A DNA stretch of 64,000 nucleotides, taken from NCBI RefSeq assembly GCF_963576615.1, contig NC_088714.1, positions 39,966,572 to 40,030,571 on the forward strand. Direction: 5' to 3'. The translations under genes and the position numbers were made by a program. This document shows positions 43,701 to 54,469 of this stretch, piece after piece. The notes below the pieces were generated by a model. The model was not told the DNA's origin. It worked only from the letters and a program-made list of their open reading frames with translations, and made no database searches. Position 1 is the stretch's first letter. Each line of letters starts with the position of its first letter. Origin of the DNA: Watersipora subatra (Eukaryota; Bryozoa; Gymnolaemata; Cheilostomatida; Watersiporidae).

Positions 43701-45676
43701 AAGGGAATTGCATGTCAGGTTTGTCTGTAACTTGTCTACTAGTCACTAGTTGACCATCTGAAATGTCCAAGTGGTACATCCGAGACCTCCGCTCATCTCA
43801 TGCATGACGTTTCTCTCTAAAAAATATTTAAATAATCTATCAGCATCAGATCTGAGTTCATCGGTCGCAGTGTTACCATGACTCTCTGAAATGTGAGGAA
43901 TATGTATTGTTTGTGTAAGCAATATTTCTGCTGATATGTAAGCTGGCTAGGACCGATAAACATTAAAGATTGACTTGCAACAAAACTCACATTACAGTTA
44001 TTTGGTATCAAAAGGTTCACTATGTCTTACTCCGCTGTGTTGTAGGTGCAAAATATGTAGAAATATGTGATTACAAGCTCTTAAAAGCTAAAAAAACGAA
44101 CGGTTAATCGCAGCCATCACGAAAATGCCGTAGGTTGGAATCCCTTTCCAAAACGGCTCAAATGGGACGTAGTTGAACACGATGTGCTTCTGTTTACATT
44201 TTCGTGCAACCTCATTCGTCAAAATATTTTCACAAATATACTTCACGCATTCAATAAAATCCTGTCTATTGTCCTTACGCGTCGATTTCATCATCATCAT
44301 AATGCTGTCACTTTGAGCACTGTTATATATATATCATGAACTTTTAGGCAAGTAATCTAACCTAAAAATTAGTTTAATTTTTTAACCTTAACTCGAAGGA
44401 TTGCATATCATCCTCTGATAAACATGACGAGCCTGTTGGTCACCTGTAATAGTCGAAAAATGCTGCATAAATTGTTCGCACCATTTGGCAGGAAGTATGG
44501 GTCACATGATCAGATTACGACTAGGTGATTAGACCAAGCTAAAACAAAGCTGTAAAGTAGTGAGCATCTATATTTGATAAAGGGCTTTCCGGTAGAACCC
44601 GAAGTGTTTGTCATAAACTAGTGCTACGAGGCGTTTTATAATGAGCCTGTTATTTATGTCATCAAAATAAATCGATTCCAGCCTATGACATTTTCATGAT
44701 GGCTGCGATTAACCGTTCGCTTTTTAGCTTTCAAGAGCTTGTAATTACATTTCCGCATATTTTGCACCTACTACACAGCAAAGTAAGACATGGTGAACTT
44801 TTTGTAAACTGTAATGTGAATTTTGTTGCAAGTCAACCTTGTTTAAGTTTAATAATATCGGAGTTGCTCATCTTCAAAAAAATTTTTAGCTGTTTGCTCC
44901 GATTGTACGTAGTCTATTCTTTGCTGCCCTACGCACTCTATTAGTTTTCTTAGCCTGGCTGCTCTATCTTATCACTTGTAGTTTGGGTTAGTCCTCTATG
45001 CTCTAGCATGGATTGGAAGCTGGTTTAACGGTCTCACGGTTTTCACACTAGGTAAGTTCAACACGATGCCTGATAGATTATTGCTTGATCTTTGCAATGC
45101 TATAACCAACCGTTTTGCTCATTCCGTGATCATCAGAATGTAGGCTAAAATATGTTGTAACTAACCCCATAGATTATATGAGTTGCCAAAATGTTGCCTT
45201 AATTGTTGATTTAAGGCCCATAACATTTGTATGAACTACAAGGTCACCAGTCATTGGCAGGTTTGGCCAGCCAATGATAATCTCAATAGAACCACTACGC
45301 TTAGCAGTGGACAACCGATAATGTTTTGGTTGTGAAGACAAATTGCAATTACTAAACCTACATTGCAATTTTGATGACTAGTGAAGATTTGTCTTCTCTA
45401 TGCTGCACATGGCTTTTTGATTGCGTTCAAACGACACTATTACTAATGGATGGGGATGAGTTGTTTAGTAAACCTGTTGGTTTTTTAAATTGTGGTAGTG
45501 CAAGGGCCTGAACAGGGCCTGAACAGGGTTTATATTTTAGTAGTTAAGTGATGCTGACGTGTTACAGTTGTCGCAGCAGCGTTTACTCTGCCTAAAGCAT
45601 ATGATGTAAACAGCTCTCAGGTAGACACCTATTTGGACCTGTTTGAAGCCAAAATTACTGACGTTTACAAGCAGTG
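33978..45676 (+). CDS. Rtn: reticulon (ER membrane-shaping protein)
   Basis: Exons 33978-34791, 34992-35030, 41858-42065, 43030-43168, 44982-45051 and 45568-45673 join in matching phases. They encode about 450 residues: a 271-residue acidic, disordered N-terminus, then a reticulon homology domain with two long hydrophobic hairpins. Reticulons insert these hairpins into ER tubules and curve the membrane. The start ATG at 33978 has a good context (AAGATGG). Landmarks are VYDLLMWTEPKLTAPVM, the HPF at the first-loop start, LRDWVLVKEYFTSLK, GSWFNGLTVF and LPKAYDVNSSQVDTYLDL. The usual lysine-rich last residues were not found. Exon 6 ends either by splicing at CA|GTGAGT or at the in-frame TGA that the same bases form. 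The family is certain. Confidence 0.92.
34992..35030 (+). CDS. Rtn: reticulon exon 2: 13-residue linker
   Basis: This is a 39-base exon between GTTTCAG and GGG|GTAAGT. Joined in phase 1 it reads GCIAAGLKQMNPR and leads directly to the V of VYDLLMW. Its small size makes it a plausible optional exon. Intron 1 is 200 bases. Confidence 0.6.
37576..39650. repeat. 25-bp minisatellite, 83 copies
   Basis: The unit is CTTCTTACTAGCCCTACAGT plus AGAAG, exactly 25 bases; 2075 bases hold 83 units with almost no indels. Variation sits mainly in the five bases TCTCT/CCTCT/CTTCT and in CCCTAC versus CTCTAC or CCAAC. Blocks of about eight units recur (for example 37601-37780 again at 37801-37980), so there is higher-order structure. 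It lies in reticulon intron 2 and has stops in all frames. Confidence 0.97.
41317..41547 (+). CDS. doubtful small ORF with signal-peptide-like start
   Basis: The ATG at 41317 opens 76 codons beginning MKRLLVCCIILTCCQLLCFQ, then CADDASLKL. This has the shape of a secretory signal (basic start, Cys/Leu-rich core). GGTATAAAAAATG lies 45 bases upstream. The second half of the frame runs into the R3 dispersed repeat, and no donor in phase 1 links it to reticulon exon 3. It may be an alternative first exon of unknown product, a small secreted peptide, or chance. Confidence 0.15.
   Translation: MKRLLVCCIILTCCQLLCFQCADDASLKLSSIFSYHVKLISVSINIGMLRINAAALLKKIGILRQRLYSELLKQKL
41455..41745. repeat. dispersed repeat family R3, copy 2
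   Basis: It matches 7120-7480 in block order: GCGGATTAACGCC, AAAATGGAATAGCTTGC, ACATTGCTCGCAAATGC and GATTAACCGTGTCATTG. It lies just upstream of reticulon exon 3. Confidence 0.55.
41858..42065 (+). CDS. Rtn: reticulon exon 3: first hydrophobic hairpin
   Basis: The acceptor is CATATGTTGCAG and the donor is TTCGC|GTGAGT. It encodes VYDLLMWTEPKLTAPVM followed by a hydrophobic stretch of about 35 residues (the first membrane hairpin) and KVHTGDGSHPF. This matches the invariant start of the reticulon homology domain. Confidence 0.92.
42345..42690. repeat. dispersed repeat family R1, copy 2
   Basis: It matches 3070-3440 in order. It lies in reticulon intron 3 (42066-43029), which otherwise has no feature. 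Confidence 0.6.
43030..43168 (+). CDS. Rtn: reticulon exon 4: hydrophilic loop
   Basis: The acceptor is TACTCTGTAG and the donor is TTGAAG|GTTAGC. It encodes HILEGELMLSEEAAAEYAQA, then LRDWVLVKEYFTSLK. This corresponds to the 66-residue-type loop between the hairpins in reticulons. The first base completes the Ala codon from exon 3. Confidence 0.9.
43969..44837. mobile_element. TIR element (GTTGACTTGCAAC family), copy 1
   Basis: The left end ATTGACTTGCAACAAAA and right end TTTTGTTGCAAGTCAAC begin inverted repeats of about 140 bases. These include GTTATTTGGTATCAAAAGG and CTTAAAAGCTAAAAAAACG on the left and their inverses on the right. It is 869 bases, has no transposase and is non-autonomous. 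It lies in reticulon intron 4 (43169-44981). The superfamily is not assigned. Confidence 0.75.
44982..45051 (+). CDS. Rtn: reticulon exon 5: second hairpin, first half
   Basis: The acceptor is TATCACTTGTAG and the donor is CACTAG|GTAAGT. It encodes FGLVLYALAWIGSWFNGLTV, the conserved aromatic and GxxFNGLT part of the second reticulon hairpin. Confidence 0.92.
45568..45673 (+). CDS. Rtn: reticulon exon 6: end of second hairpin and C-terminal helix
   Basis: The acceptor is ACGTGTTACAG. It encodes VVAAAFTLPKAYDVNSSQVD followed by TYLDLFEAKITDVYK. This aligns with the family's VP.VYE...QID segment and the amphipathic C-terminal helix. The exon ends at CA|GTGAGT. The same bases also read CAG TGA in frame, so an unspliced message would stop at 45676. 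Confidence 0.88.
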
Positions 45677-46740
45677 AGTAGCTAGCTAGTATTATATTTA
45701 TCAATTCTACCTTAGAGCAATGCTGTGGTCGGTACAACAACTAAAAGGAGTTGTCTACTCGCAGCAGCATAATTCCAGTGCTATTGCTATTGTTCATTTT
45801 AATGAGCTTATAAGCCTCTTAATCATTTAAACTCGTATTACCATGAAACCTCTATTTGTATTTTTCAATTCTTGTCCTGTAATGGTGTTCCTTTGGGGGT
45901 GGTGTTCAAAGAGAGGGTGACACTGTGCTTTTCAACTAGCCCATCAGAATTTTTGGAAATTAAGTTTAGCCCTATAACGGGCGAAGCGACATTCATGTCT
46001 CCATATTTTGCACTCAGGCAGAGCGACATTAATGGCGCCAGCGTCAGTATTTTTTAAACAGTTTTTATGCATGTTAGACATCAGACCGAGTTAAACAAGA
46101 TACTACTTTGTGTAAAATATTATAGATTTTTGAAATATTCTATTATATTTTGATATAGAATATAATAATTCTACTTAAAAATATAGTAGAAGCAACGCCA
46201 TTCTGAACGGTATGCTTACATTACATGATACAACTGAGAACATGACTGGCATGTTAACATAACATGTTAAGAGTTAATCTGATAACTATGGCATAGATAA
46301 CATGCTAAGAAGTTTACCAAAGCCATCGGGTAAATTGGTTTAATAGTCCATCAATCAGGTCGATCTAAATACACTGTAACTAAAATCTAATGAAAATCTT
46401 CATCCACAGTGTTACTTTTCAATTATGCTGACGCTGGAGTTAGAAGAATCGGCCACCGAGCTTTTAGCGTGCGATCGACATTTTCTGTTTTCTTCGTTTC
46501 AGTAAGAGTTGCTTCTAACAAGTTTAGAAGCAACTCCAACTTATCTTTTTGCTGTTGATCGATAATATGTCCATAATTTCATCCATAAGTCACTCCAGAG
46601 TATAAGGCAGACCTACTGCCAAACAATGAAAATAACTGACTTATAGTTCGGAAAATAAGGTACACTAAATTTTTAATACTTGGAAGAAATGTGTAGAACT
46701 TCTGATACAACATGATCAACGTCGCCATATTATAAACATT
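45677..46740. other. no exon identified downstream of reticulon exon 6
   Basis: I looked for a last reticulon exon continuing the Gln/His codon from exon 6 and ending in a lysine-rich tail. Candidates after CAG sites near 46502 and 47666 give only short non-basic peptides. No convincing terminal exon was found. The sequence is AT-rich. Confidence 0.3.
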
Positions 46741-47980
46741 TATCGTGCTTGTATGTTCTGGTCCGTATGTTCTGGTCTGTATGTTCTGGTCCGCTGTACA
46801 CTCAGATGATAACCAACCCTACTGTTACATTTGACAGGCTTGTTGCCAAGATACCGTACCTGAGCAAGCAGAAAACGCAGTAGTCTGACTAACTGGATCT
46901 TCTCAAATCCGTTGGAGTATATGTTGCCTCTGGTTACGTATGCCACGGATTATGGTTGTTACCCCAACAGCAGCGCTAATTGACTGCCCTTAGATATTCT
47001 AGTCTACTAACCATGCTAGTCAGCTGTACTAATTTACTCAGTATATCTTCTCATCAGCGTTAGTAGCATTAATATACACTGCCATCTTGCATTGGCTGCC
47101 ATCTTGCATCGGCTGCCTTTCTGCATCGATCAGCTCAAAGTGGCTGCCTTTATTCAGCTATTAAATCATTGTGCAGTTTAGTTTTTGCCTTGCATGTTTA
47201 TCCTATTCATATTGAATGCAGTAGTTTTTTTCAGAATGTTGTGTTACACGGTCAATGCAGTATCAATGCATCCACGTACTTACCGCTTTAGTGGTAGCCT
47301 TACGTTTTTCGCTTAGAGCGTTTCATAAACTTGTTTTAACAGTTTTTTGGATAATCTCATGTTTTGCTTGGTGATGTTCTTGCTTTGTGGTTTTATTTAT
47401 ACCATTTGAAATAAAAATAAGCTTTTTGGCAGTGACTTTACCTTTTATTGTCAGTAAAGGCTGGTTCACGGTATATCGGCGATTATTAGTCAGCCATGTG
47501 CCCTCTAAACTGATGGCATCAGAATAACGCGGATACGTTGGGAAATATTGCAGCTGTCTAACATCCCCGATAATTTGCCGAGCATCCATGACAGCATGTG
47601 CGATGTGCACCACTGGCTATGATGATTGGCCATAGTGGATTGCTTGATCTATATTTTATTCAATTACAGTTGCTGCGGGACTAGTATTCCATTGTTTCTA
47701 TGACTACATTGTATAATGAGAATGCTGTCACAGACTACTCGCTGATGTAAATGCGAATGGGTTTGTTATAGTGTGAAAATTGCTCTCACAGATCATCGCC
47801 GGAGCACTGTCTGGTTACCGCCGACATACGGTGATATACATGTAGTGTGAACTAACTTTACGTCATGTTGAGTATACTAGAAAGGCAACAAATGCTACAG
47901 ACAGGTGGAAAATATGTACTTGTCAATGATAATTATATAGCACTATGTACAGATCAATTGCAAATTGGGCATACAACCAA
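46741..47980. other. no gene seen
   Basis: Small local repeats occur (TGTTCTGGTCCGTATGTTC near 46755; CTGCCATCTTGCAT(T/C)GG near 47080-47120). The reading frames here show no domains. Confidence 0.35.
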
Positions 47981-47984
47981 GCTG

Positions 47985-48087
47985 TTAGCAAGACATCACT
48001 GATGCCTTGTTAGCAAGACATCACTGATGCCTTGTTAGCAAGACATCACTGATGCCTTGTTAGCAAGACATCACTGATGCCTTGCTA
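47985..48087. repeat. 25-bp tandem repeat, 4 copies
   Basis: The unit TTAGCAAGACATCACTGATG plus CCTTG starts at 47985, 48010, 48035 and 48060 and is near perfect. The period equals that of the large array in the reticulon intron, but the sequence is unrelated. Confidence 0.9.
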
Positions 48088-48269
48088 ACAATTAATTTGC
48101 GGTAAACAGTTGACATGCTCATGCTGTGGTAGTCATTCACTGCTATTTGAATTCGGATTTGATCAGTAGTCTAATCTCTACATAATGTATTAGGTACTTA
48201 ACCGGGTGTCTTCCTTACTATCGGCTTGTCTTGTATCAATACCCTTGCTAGCTAACAATGATGGATTTT

Positions 48270-48430
48270 AACACTCACTAGAACTCCGGCTGTCTAGTGC
48301 ACTCGTCAGGTGTAATAACTATACATACAAGTATTACAAAGCTAGCAGTGCAGTTAGTGTTGACCTACTATGCTGGAAGTTGTGAGGTCGGATCTCCTTT
48401 GATGCAATATTTTTTCAAGTCCACCATTTC
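48270..48430 (+). repeat. diverged copy of the composite SINE
   Basis: CTCCGGCTGTCTAGTGCACT, the TAATAACTATAC segment and GAGGTCGGATCTCC (B-box-like) follow the order of the SINE at 58060-58310. It is the most diverged of the three copies. Confidence 0.4.
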
Positions 48431-49168
48431 TGCGCGCTAATATGGCTCTTATATGAAAGATTGCAGGCAGTTTCTTTACAATAAGTGCTCTAAAGCAAAT
48501 GAAGAGTATGAGCAAAGATATACTTTTCTACAATTATCTATATGATGAAAAATCTTTTGTGTGGTATCCTCAAGCCGCCTTCAGCCAATAAATGCTTACA
48601 AACTCGCTTGCTGTTCAAATCAACTTTAGAAAGCACACTTTTTTGTTGACATGGACAAGTTATGTGAATACGCTGCATGGGGAAACCAGGAAGCAATAGA
48701 ACTCGTCATCAAACTTGCTCTTTTACATTTTTGTGTGACAAATCCTGTAATTACTCCAACCACTTTCAGCCTTAAGTACCTCCCGGAGCATAAATGTTTG
48801 ACTAGACATTTGCTTTACATAATTTTAAGAAAGCAAACTATTTGACTGACATGAAAACTTGAAAGATTTGCTAGGTCAAAACCAAAAAGAATAAACTTTA
48901 TGTCTATCACACCAACGCGTAACACTGTGATAATTATGGGCAACATAAAGAGCCAGAGTCTTATTATTGGAGTATTATCAATAGGAGTTGTCTGCTCATA
49001 GCAGCATTATTTTAATTGCAAGACATCAAGGATGGAATTGCTGCATAAGCCAGCAGATGCCTTCAATGAATTTACCTTGGCCCACCACATTCTTTAAAAT
49101 CATTTGTGCACAATTGGTATACTTTGACCTTTCAAGGTTGTAGTTGAGTAAACCTATATCAGTATCTT

Positions 49169-49222
49169 CTTCCTACTCCATTTACTAAACATTAACCGAT
49201 GTTTAGTAAATGGAGTAGGAAG
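49169..49222. repeat. perfect 24-bp inverted repeat with 6-base loop
   Basis: The left arm CTTCCTACTCCATTTACTAA+ACAT (49169-49192), loop TAACCG and right arm (49199-49222) form a mismatch-free stem. The surrounding sequence is not part of a recognised transposon. Confidence 0.9.
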
Positions 49223-50490
49223 TGTACATTGTAGTGGCAGTGAACATTGTACTGGCCTTCTTTCCAAATTTATAATCTACTGGCTGTATTACCACCTATA
49301 TCATCAGCGGAGAACAATTGGACCGATGCTATTATCTGTAGGACCATTCATGCTCAAACCTCTTGCTCAACCTATAATTTATTGTTGTCCTATGATACCA
49401 AAAGTACATCCTATCATTCTACGAATTTACAAAGAAAACCAGAGGCTGTCTACAGTCGTAGTGAAACTTTTTTCTTAACCTTGTTCTGTATAGATTAATT
49501 GTTATCTCTTAATTACTGTAATTATAACAATCAATACAGGGCAAGTTCGTGTGTTGCACTCCGGTACAAGGCCTTGTTCGACCAGAGCTGCGATGAGAAT
49601 CGGAAACCCATGTGAACATAAGTACAAGGCTAGATGTCAAAGGTCGTGTCTAGACACCTGACAGTTAGGTTGTCTCATTTGAACTTCTGGTGATTCCAAC
49701 CCATGTAGAGGTTTTTACCACACACTTGGGTGGTCTCTTGAGTACAATAAACATAAGAGAGGTGTGGGTGGGTGGTCTATTTTTATACATGAATCTATCA
49801 TCTTATAGAGTAGCGAGCATATGATACGAGACTTTTTTAGCCTGAATTCTGTGCCATAAGATTTATCAGCTCCGAATAAACACTCATGGTAAAAAATTCG
49901 GTGATTAAGCTTTTATGAGAAAAGTGTCCTGAGTAAAAATCCCCGATAAACATCACATGATTCACCTCTTTCCAAGGCAATTTGTAGAATTTTATTCATT
50001 TTTATGTTCCAAAATACTTTTAACGAGTTGATCACCATAATAGTTAAGAATATTCATTTGCTGAAACCTATTCGCGATTGGCTATTGCTCAAATGAATTA
50101 TAATGTCTTGATTATTATTCATTATAATAATGTCTGGCTTACTATTAATGATAAGCCTGTTTATTCTGACGAAGAAGTAATACTAGCCATATAATTGATG
50201 CAGTTGGTACCAGGGTTTCTTTTTTGCGCAAGTAATTTCAATGGCGCATGTTTGGGATTGCAAGACTGTTCACTCTAAAAAACCTTCATGCAACTGTTTT
50301 AAAATCATAAAAATTGCTTAGCACTGACCATTGGGTGTGCTATGTCCCCACCAATGTACAGTACATAAGTCTATTGGAGTAACTTGCTGTGCTGTACGTA
50401 AAATGCCTGTTACTCCTGGTTGACAGTGTATTTCTATTCAGCTTATATAGGACGATGTCTATGATCTTGACATCCTGTAGTCCATCATGT
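49223..50490. other. intergenic, no gene seen
   Basis: The segment near 49730-49810 (GGTGTGGGTGGGTGGTCTAT, then ATGAATCTATCATCT) resembles 51835-51900 and is probably a shared decayed repeat. The 83-codon frame at 49247 shows no domain. Confidence 0.35.
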
Positions 50491-50528
50491 GGAGGATCTT
50501 CTATGATCCTCTACATGTAGATATCCTA

Positions 50529-51035
50529 TGATCTCTACATGAGTAATCATGATCTCTACATGAGTAATATAGCACATGATCTCTACATGAGTAATACAAC
50601 GCATGATCGCTACATGAGTAATATAGCACATGATCTCTACATGAGTAATTAAACACATGATCTCTACATGAGTAATTAAACACATGATCTCTACATGAGT
50701 AATAAAACACATGATCTCTACACGAGTAATATAACACATGATCTCTACATGAGTAATAAAACACATGAACTCTACATGAGTAATATAACACATGATCTCT
50801 ACATGAGTAATAAAACACATGAACTCTACATGAGTAATATAACACATGATCTCTACATGAGTAATAAAACACATGATCTCTACATGAGTAATAAAACACA
50901 TGAACTCTACATGAGTAATATAACATATGATCTCTACATGAGTAATATAGCACTTGATCTCTACATGAATAATATAACACATGACCTCTACATGAATAAT
51001 ATAACACATGATCTCTACATGAATAATATAGCTCA
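50529..51035. repeat. 27-bp minisatellite, about 18 copies, open in both strands
   Basis: The unit is ATCTCTACATGAGTAATA plus (T/A)AACACATG, 27 bases or nine codons. Because the period is a multiple of three and the unit has stop-free frames, long frames arise on both strands. Plus is MSN(K/I)TH(D/E)LY repeated; minus is ITHVEIMCY or YYSCRDHVL repeated (up to 234 codons). No flanking exon, signal peptide or domain supports a protein. Confidence 0.95.
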
Positions 51036-51269
51036 AAATGGCGTTGCGGCTTATATAAAATTTGATCACCACAAGGTCAATATAGCATGTAATGTCAGCA
51101 TGAGTTATAATAGGAGTTGAAAATTTGTCGTGCATAAACCAGGACCGCATTATACAAGCACTCGGAATTCTCCAATTATGAAAGTACATAGCTTTCCTAG
51201 TATAAGCCCTCTAACGATATGCATGTATCCTCAGCCTCCAAGTTTAGTAGGAGTAACAAAACTATTACA

Positions 51270-51500
51270 AACTAGTGCCTTGGCATTCCGGTGCTTCGTG
51301 AGAGATCATCAAGCGTAATAACTATTTGCATAGTTATTCCAAAAGACAGTATGGCAGTTGATTGGTGCAAATGTTAGAGTGTCTGTTTACCAAGCAGAAT
51401 GTCACCAGTTAAAATCCTTTATGAAGTAATCTTTTTTCCAACATAGGATTCGGCAGTCTGACAGATGGACGAACAGACAACTCTTATTATAGTAAAGATC
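51270..51500 (+). repeat. composite tRNA-like SINE copy
   Basis: CATTCCGGTGCTTCGTGAGA with a TAATAACTATTTGC segment is followed by TTGGTGCAAATGTTAGAGTG (A-box-like) and CCAGTTAAAATCC (degenerate B box). The 3' part is TCTGACAGATGGACGAACAG plus TATAGTAAAGATC. It is the same arrangement as 58060-58310. Confidence 0.55.
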
Positions 51501-52560
51501 GCCTGTTTACAAAGAGGTGACGCATGACCTTCTAGAAGCTATCTATGGGGAGTATAACCCATAATCCTGTCATGATCTCCTTAGTTCAATTCAGGATCAG
51601 AAATATTAATCATTAATTTTATTCTGTGTATAAAACCAAGAAACTATTATTTGCAGTGTTTATCTTTTTATTTTCTCGAATTAAAAATTTTATGTCTGCT
51701 GCCTCTGACCTACATTGCAGCCAAAGTCAGTCGACCTTGCATAAACATGAGTTCACTTGTCTCTGAACAATAATATAAGGGATTAAACATATAGGCTAGC
51801 AATATACTGCGCTATTAATACTTTCTAATACAAGATGTGTGGGCGGGTGATTTATTTTAGTCTTTGAATCTTTCATCTCAAAGAGGACCACCCATATTGA
51901 TCTAACATATTTATCAGTTGATGTTATCCGCAGTGAGACGCTGCCGTGCTATTAGAATATTTATAGTAGACATTTTGTCGATTAGGTCTGCATAGTGAAA
52001 TTTCCAGCCGCAGACAATTTTATCCCAAATCGGTTTGATGATTTTATTGTTAGACACAAGTATGGATGCGTCTAAGATGATATCAAACTGTATATCATCT
52101 TAAGTTTTTCCATCTACATGTATATATATACTGTATATATAAATCTCAAAGTTTGTGTGTGTACATGTGCAGTTCGGTTTGTCCAGCTATAGCTATTAAC
52201 ATAATGGAATAAAAAATCTGTATCGCATATGTTGAAGAAAACTAAAAAAATGTGTTTTAACCTATTTGGATGAAATGTGATGAGATCTAATTGGAGTAAT
52301 TCTTACTCACGTATCTCATTTAAATAGGCCAACACCTATGAAGACAGAAAGAAACGGATTTTACCTGCTTGCATCATATTCTATAGCTTCTTTTTCTATA
52401 TCTCACATTTTATATTTTATAATTTCATTTTTCATCATTTGCAGCTTTTATTTTCTTTTTATATCATATTGCAAAGGAACCAACCGAGTTCCCCTACTTG
52501 TTCCACAAGGAAACAAACCACTCAAGTGCAAGGTAATGAATCTATATATTTCTCAGTAAA
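51501..52560. other. no gene seen
   Basis: This is AT-rich intergenic sequence. The frame at 52338-52559 is hydrophobic by T-richness only. Confidence 0.35.
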
Positions 52561-52564
52561 TATA

Positions 52565-52850
52565 TAATGGTACAGTCAAGTACATGTGCATAATGGTACA
52601 GTCAAATACATGTATATAATGGTACAGTCAAGTACATGTATATAATGGTACAGTCAAGTACATGTATATAAAGGTACAGTCAAGTACATGTATATAATGG
52701 TACAGTCAAGTACATGTATATAAAGGTACAGTCAAATACATGTATATAATGGTACAGTCAAATACATGTATGTAATGGTACAGTCAAATACATGTGTATA
52801 ATGGTACAGTCAAATACATGTATATAATGGTACAGTCAAGTATGCAATAA
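52565..52850. repeat. 26-bp minisatellite, about 11 copies
   Basis: The unit AATGGTACAGTCAA(G/A)TACATG+TATAT repeats every 26 bases from 52569 (52595, 52621, 52647 and so on). It contains the near-palindrome TACATGTA. Confidence 0.93.
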
Positions 52851-52869
52851 ACATATCAGTAACTGTACA

Positions 52870-53095
52870 GTGAGAGACTTCCAGGCGCTCTGCTTTTGGA
52901 CACTTCTGCGGCGTCTTCTATAGCTCCTGTTGGTTGCTTGGCTTCACCCCTCGGTAGCATAATCGACTCGGCAACCAACCCTCGCCCAACCGAAAATACC
53001 ACCAGGGCCGTGTCGTCTGCTGAGTCGGGGCTCGGCCTGGTCTTGGTGTCGGTTGCCTCAGGGTCGGCTTCTCTCTCTGACCTGGCTTTGGTCTC
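52870..53095. other. GC-rich island in AT-rich flank
   Basis: The composition changes sharply to GC-rich (for example GAGTCGGGGCTCGGCCTGG) between T-rich flanks. Both strands stay open (137 codons plus, 67 minus). No domain is recognised. It could be a fragment of an inserted element or an exon of an unknown gene. Confidence 0.3.
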
Positions 53096-53565
53096 TCATA
53101 TTTCATTATTTCTTTTTTCATCTTTCATATTTTTCAACTCTTTTTTATATTTTCCTTTTAACGCCCCTTTTAACATGTCTTTCATACCTACACTAAGTTT
53201 AGATATAGTAAGTGCACACGTAATAATGTCTATATATGATAAGTATCGTTATTATGATTTATATACGGTATTATTAGCTACTCTTTTACGTTTATGTTAC
53301 AATTTGTAAACTGGCCTTAGGAATTAATAGTTTGATATTTTAGTAATAGAAGAAACAATTCAGATATCAAAGTTTTTAATACCTATGGAAAATGTGGCCA
53401 ACTATATACAGTAGACACTCCTATAACATAAACATCTTTATGTATGGTGTACACTCCATACATAGGTACACCATGTAGGAGTGTGGAGTGTACACCATAC
53501 ATAAGTACACCATCTAGGAGTGTGGAGTGTACACCATACATAAAGAAGTTTATGTTATATTAAAG

Positions 53566-54437
53566 GTTGACTTGCAACCAAATTTACATTACAGTTATTT
53601 GGTATCAAAAGATTCACCATGTCTTACTCTGCTGTGTTGTAGGTGCAAAATATGTGGAAATTTGATTACAAACTCTTAAAAACTAAAAAACAAACAGTTA
53701 ATCGCAGCCACTCGAGACCGCCGTAGTTTAGAATCTCTTTCCAAAACGGCTCAAATGGGATGTAGCTGTACAAGATGGCTTCTGTTTACATTTTCACGCA
53801 ACCTCATTCGTCAAAATATTTTCACAAATATACTTCACGCATTCAATAAAACCATGTTTATTGTTCTTACACGTCTATTTTATCGTCATTGTAATGCTGT
53901 CACTTTCGGCACTGATACCTTATAACCTACCGTGAAAATTCGTTTAATTTTCTAACCTTAGCTCGAAGGAGTACATATCATTGTCTGATAAACATGACGA
54001 GCCTGTTGGTCACCTGTGATAATCGAAAAATGCTGCAGAAATTAATCACGAAGTTTGGGTCACATGATCAGATTACGACTAGACGATTAGACCAAGCCGA
54101 AGCAAAACTGTAAAGTAGCGAGTATCTTTATCTGATACGGGCTCTTCGGTAAAACCCGAAGTGTTTTTCATAAACTAGTGCTACGAGAAGTTTTATATTG
54201 AGCTTTTTATTGGCCTTTCAATTCACGTGAGAACATCACGTGACAAAACGATAACCAAATGTAATGACTACGTCAGATAAATAAACTGATTCCAATCTAC
54301 GACAGCTTTTCATTTTTTGGCTTTCAAGAGCTTGTAATCACATTTCCACATATTTTGTACCTACAACACAGCAGAGTAAGACATGGTGAATCTTTTGATA
54401 CCAAATAACTGTAATGTGAATTTTGTTGCAAGTCAAC
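53566..54437. mobile_element. TIR element (GTTGACTTGCAAC family), copy 2
   Basis: Ends GTTGACTTGCAACCAAA and TTTTGTTGCAAGTCAAC bound an 872-base body similar throughout to 43969-44837 (shared CCTCATTCGTCAAAATATTT and CTTCACGCATTCAATAAA). It is flanked by a 33-base direct repeat (53531-53563 and 54436-54468, ACACCATACATAAAGAAGTT...), with two differences. It has no coding capacity. Confidence 0.8.
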
Positions 54438-54469
54438 ACCATACATAAAGAAGTTTATATTATGTTAAC

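Noticed and set aside
48651-48845. 64-codon ORF MDKLCEYAAWGNQEAIELVI
   Set aside because: The composition looks reasonable, but there is no family match, splice context or conservation evidence.
50485-51189. 234-codon minus-strand ORF and 141-codon plus-strand ORF
   Set aside because: Both are translations of the 27-bp minisatellite. Openness follows from the period, and no flanking coding signal exists.
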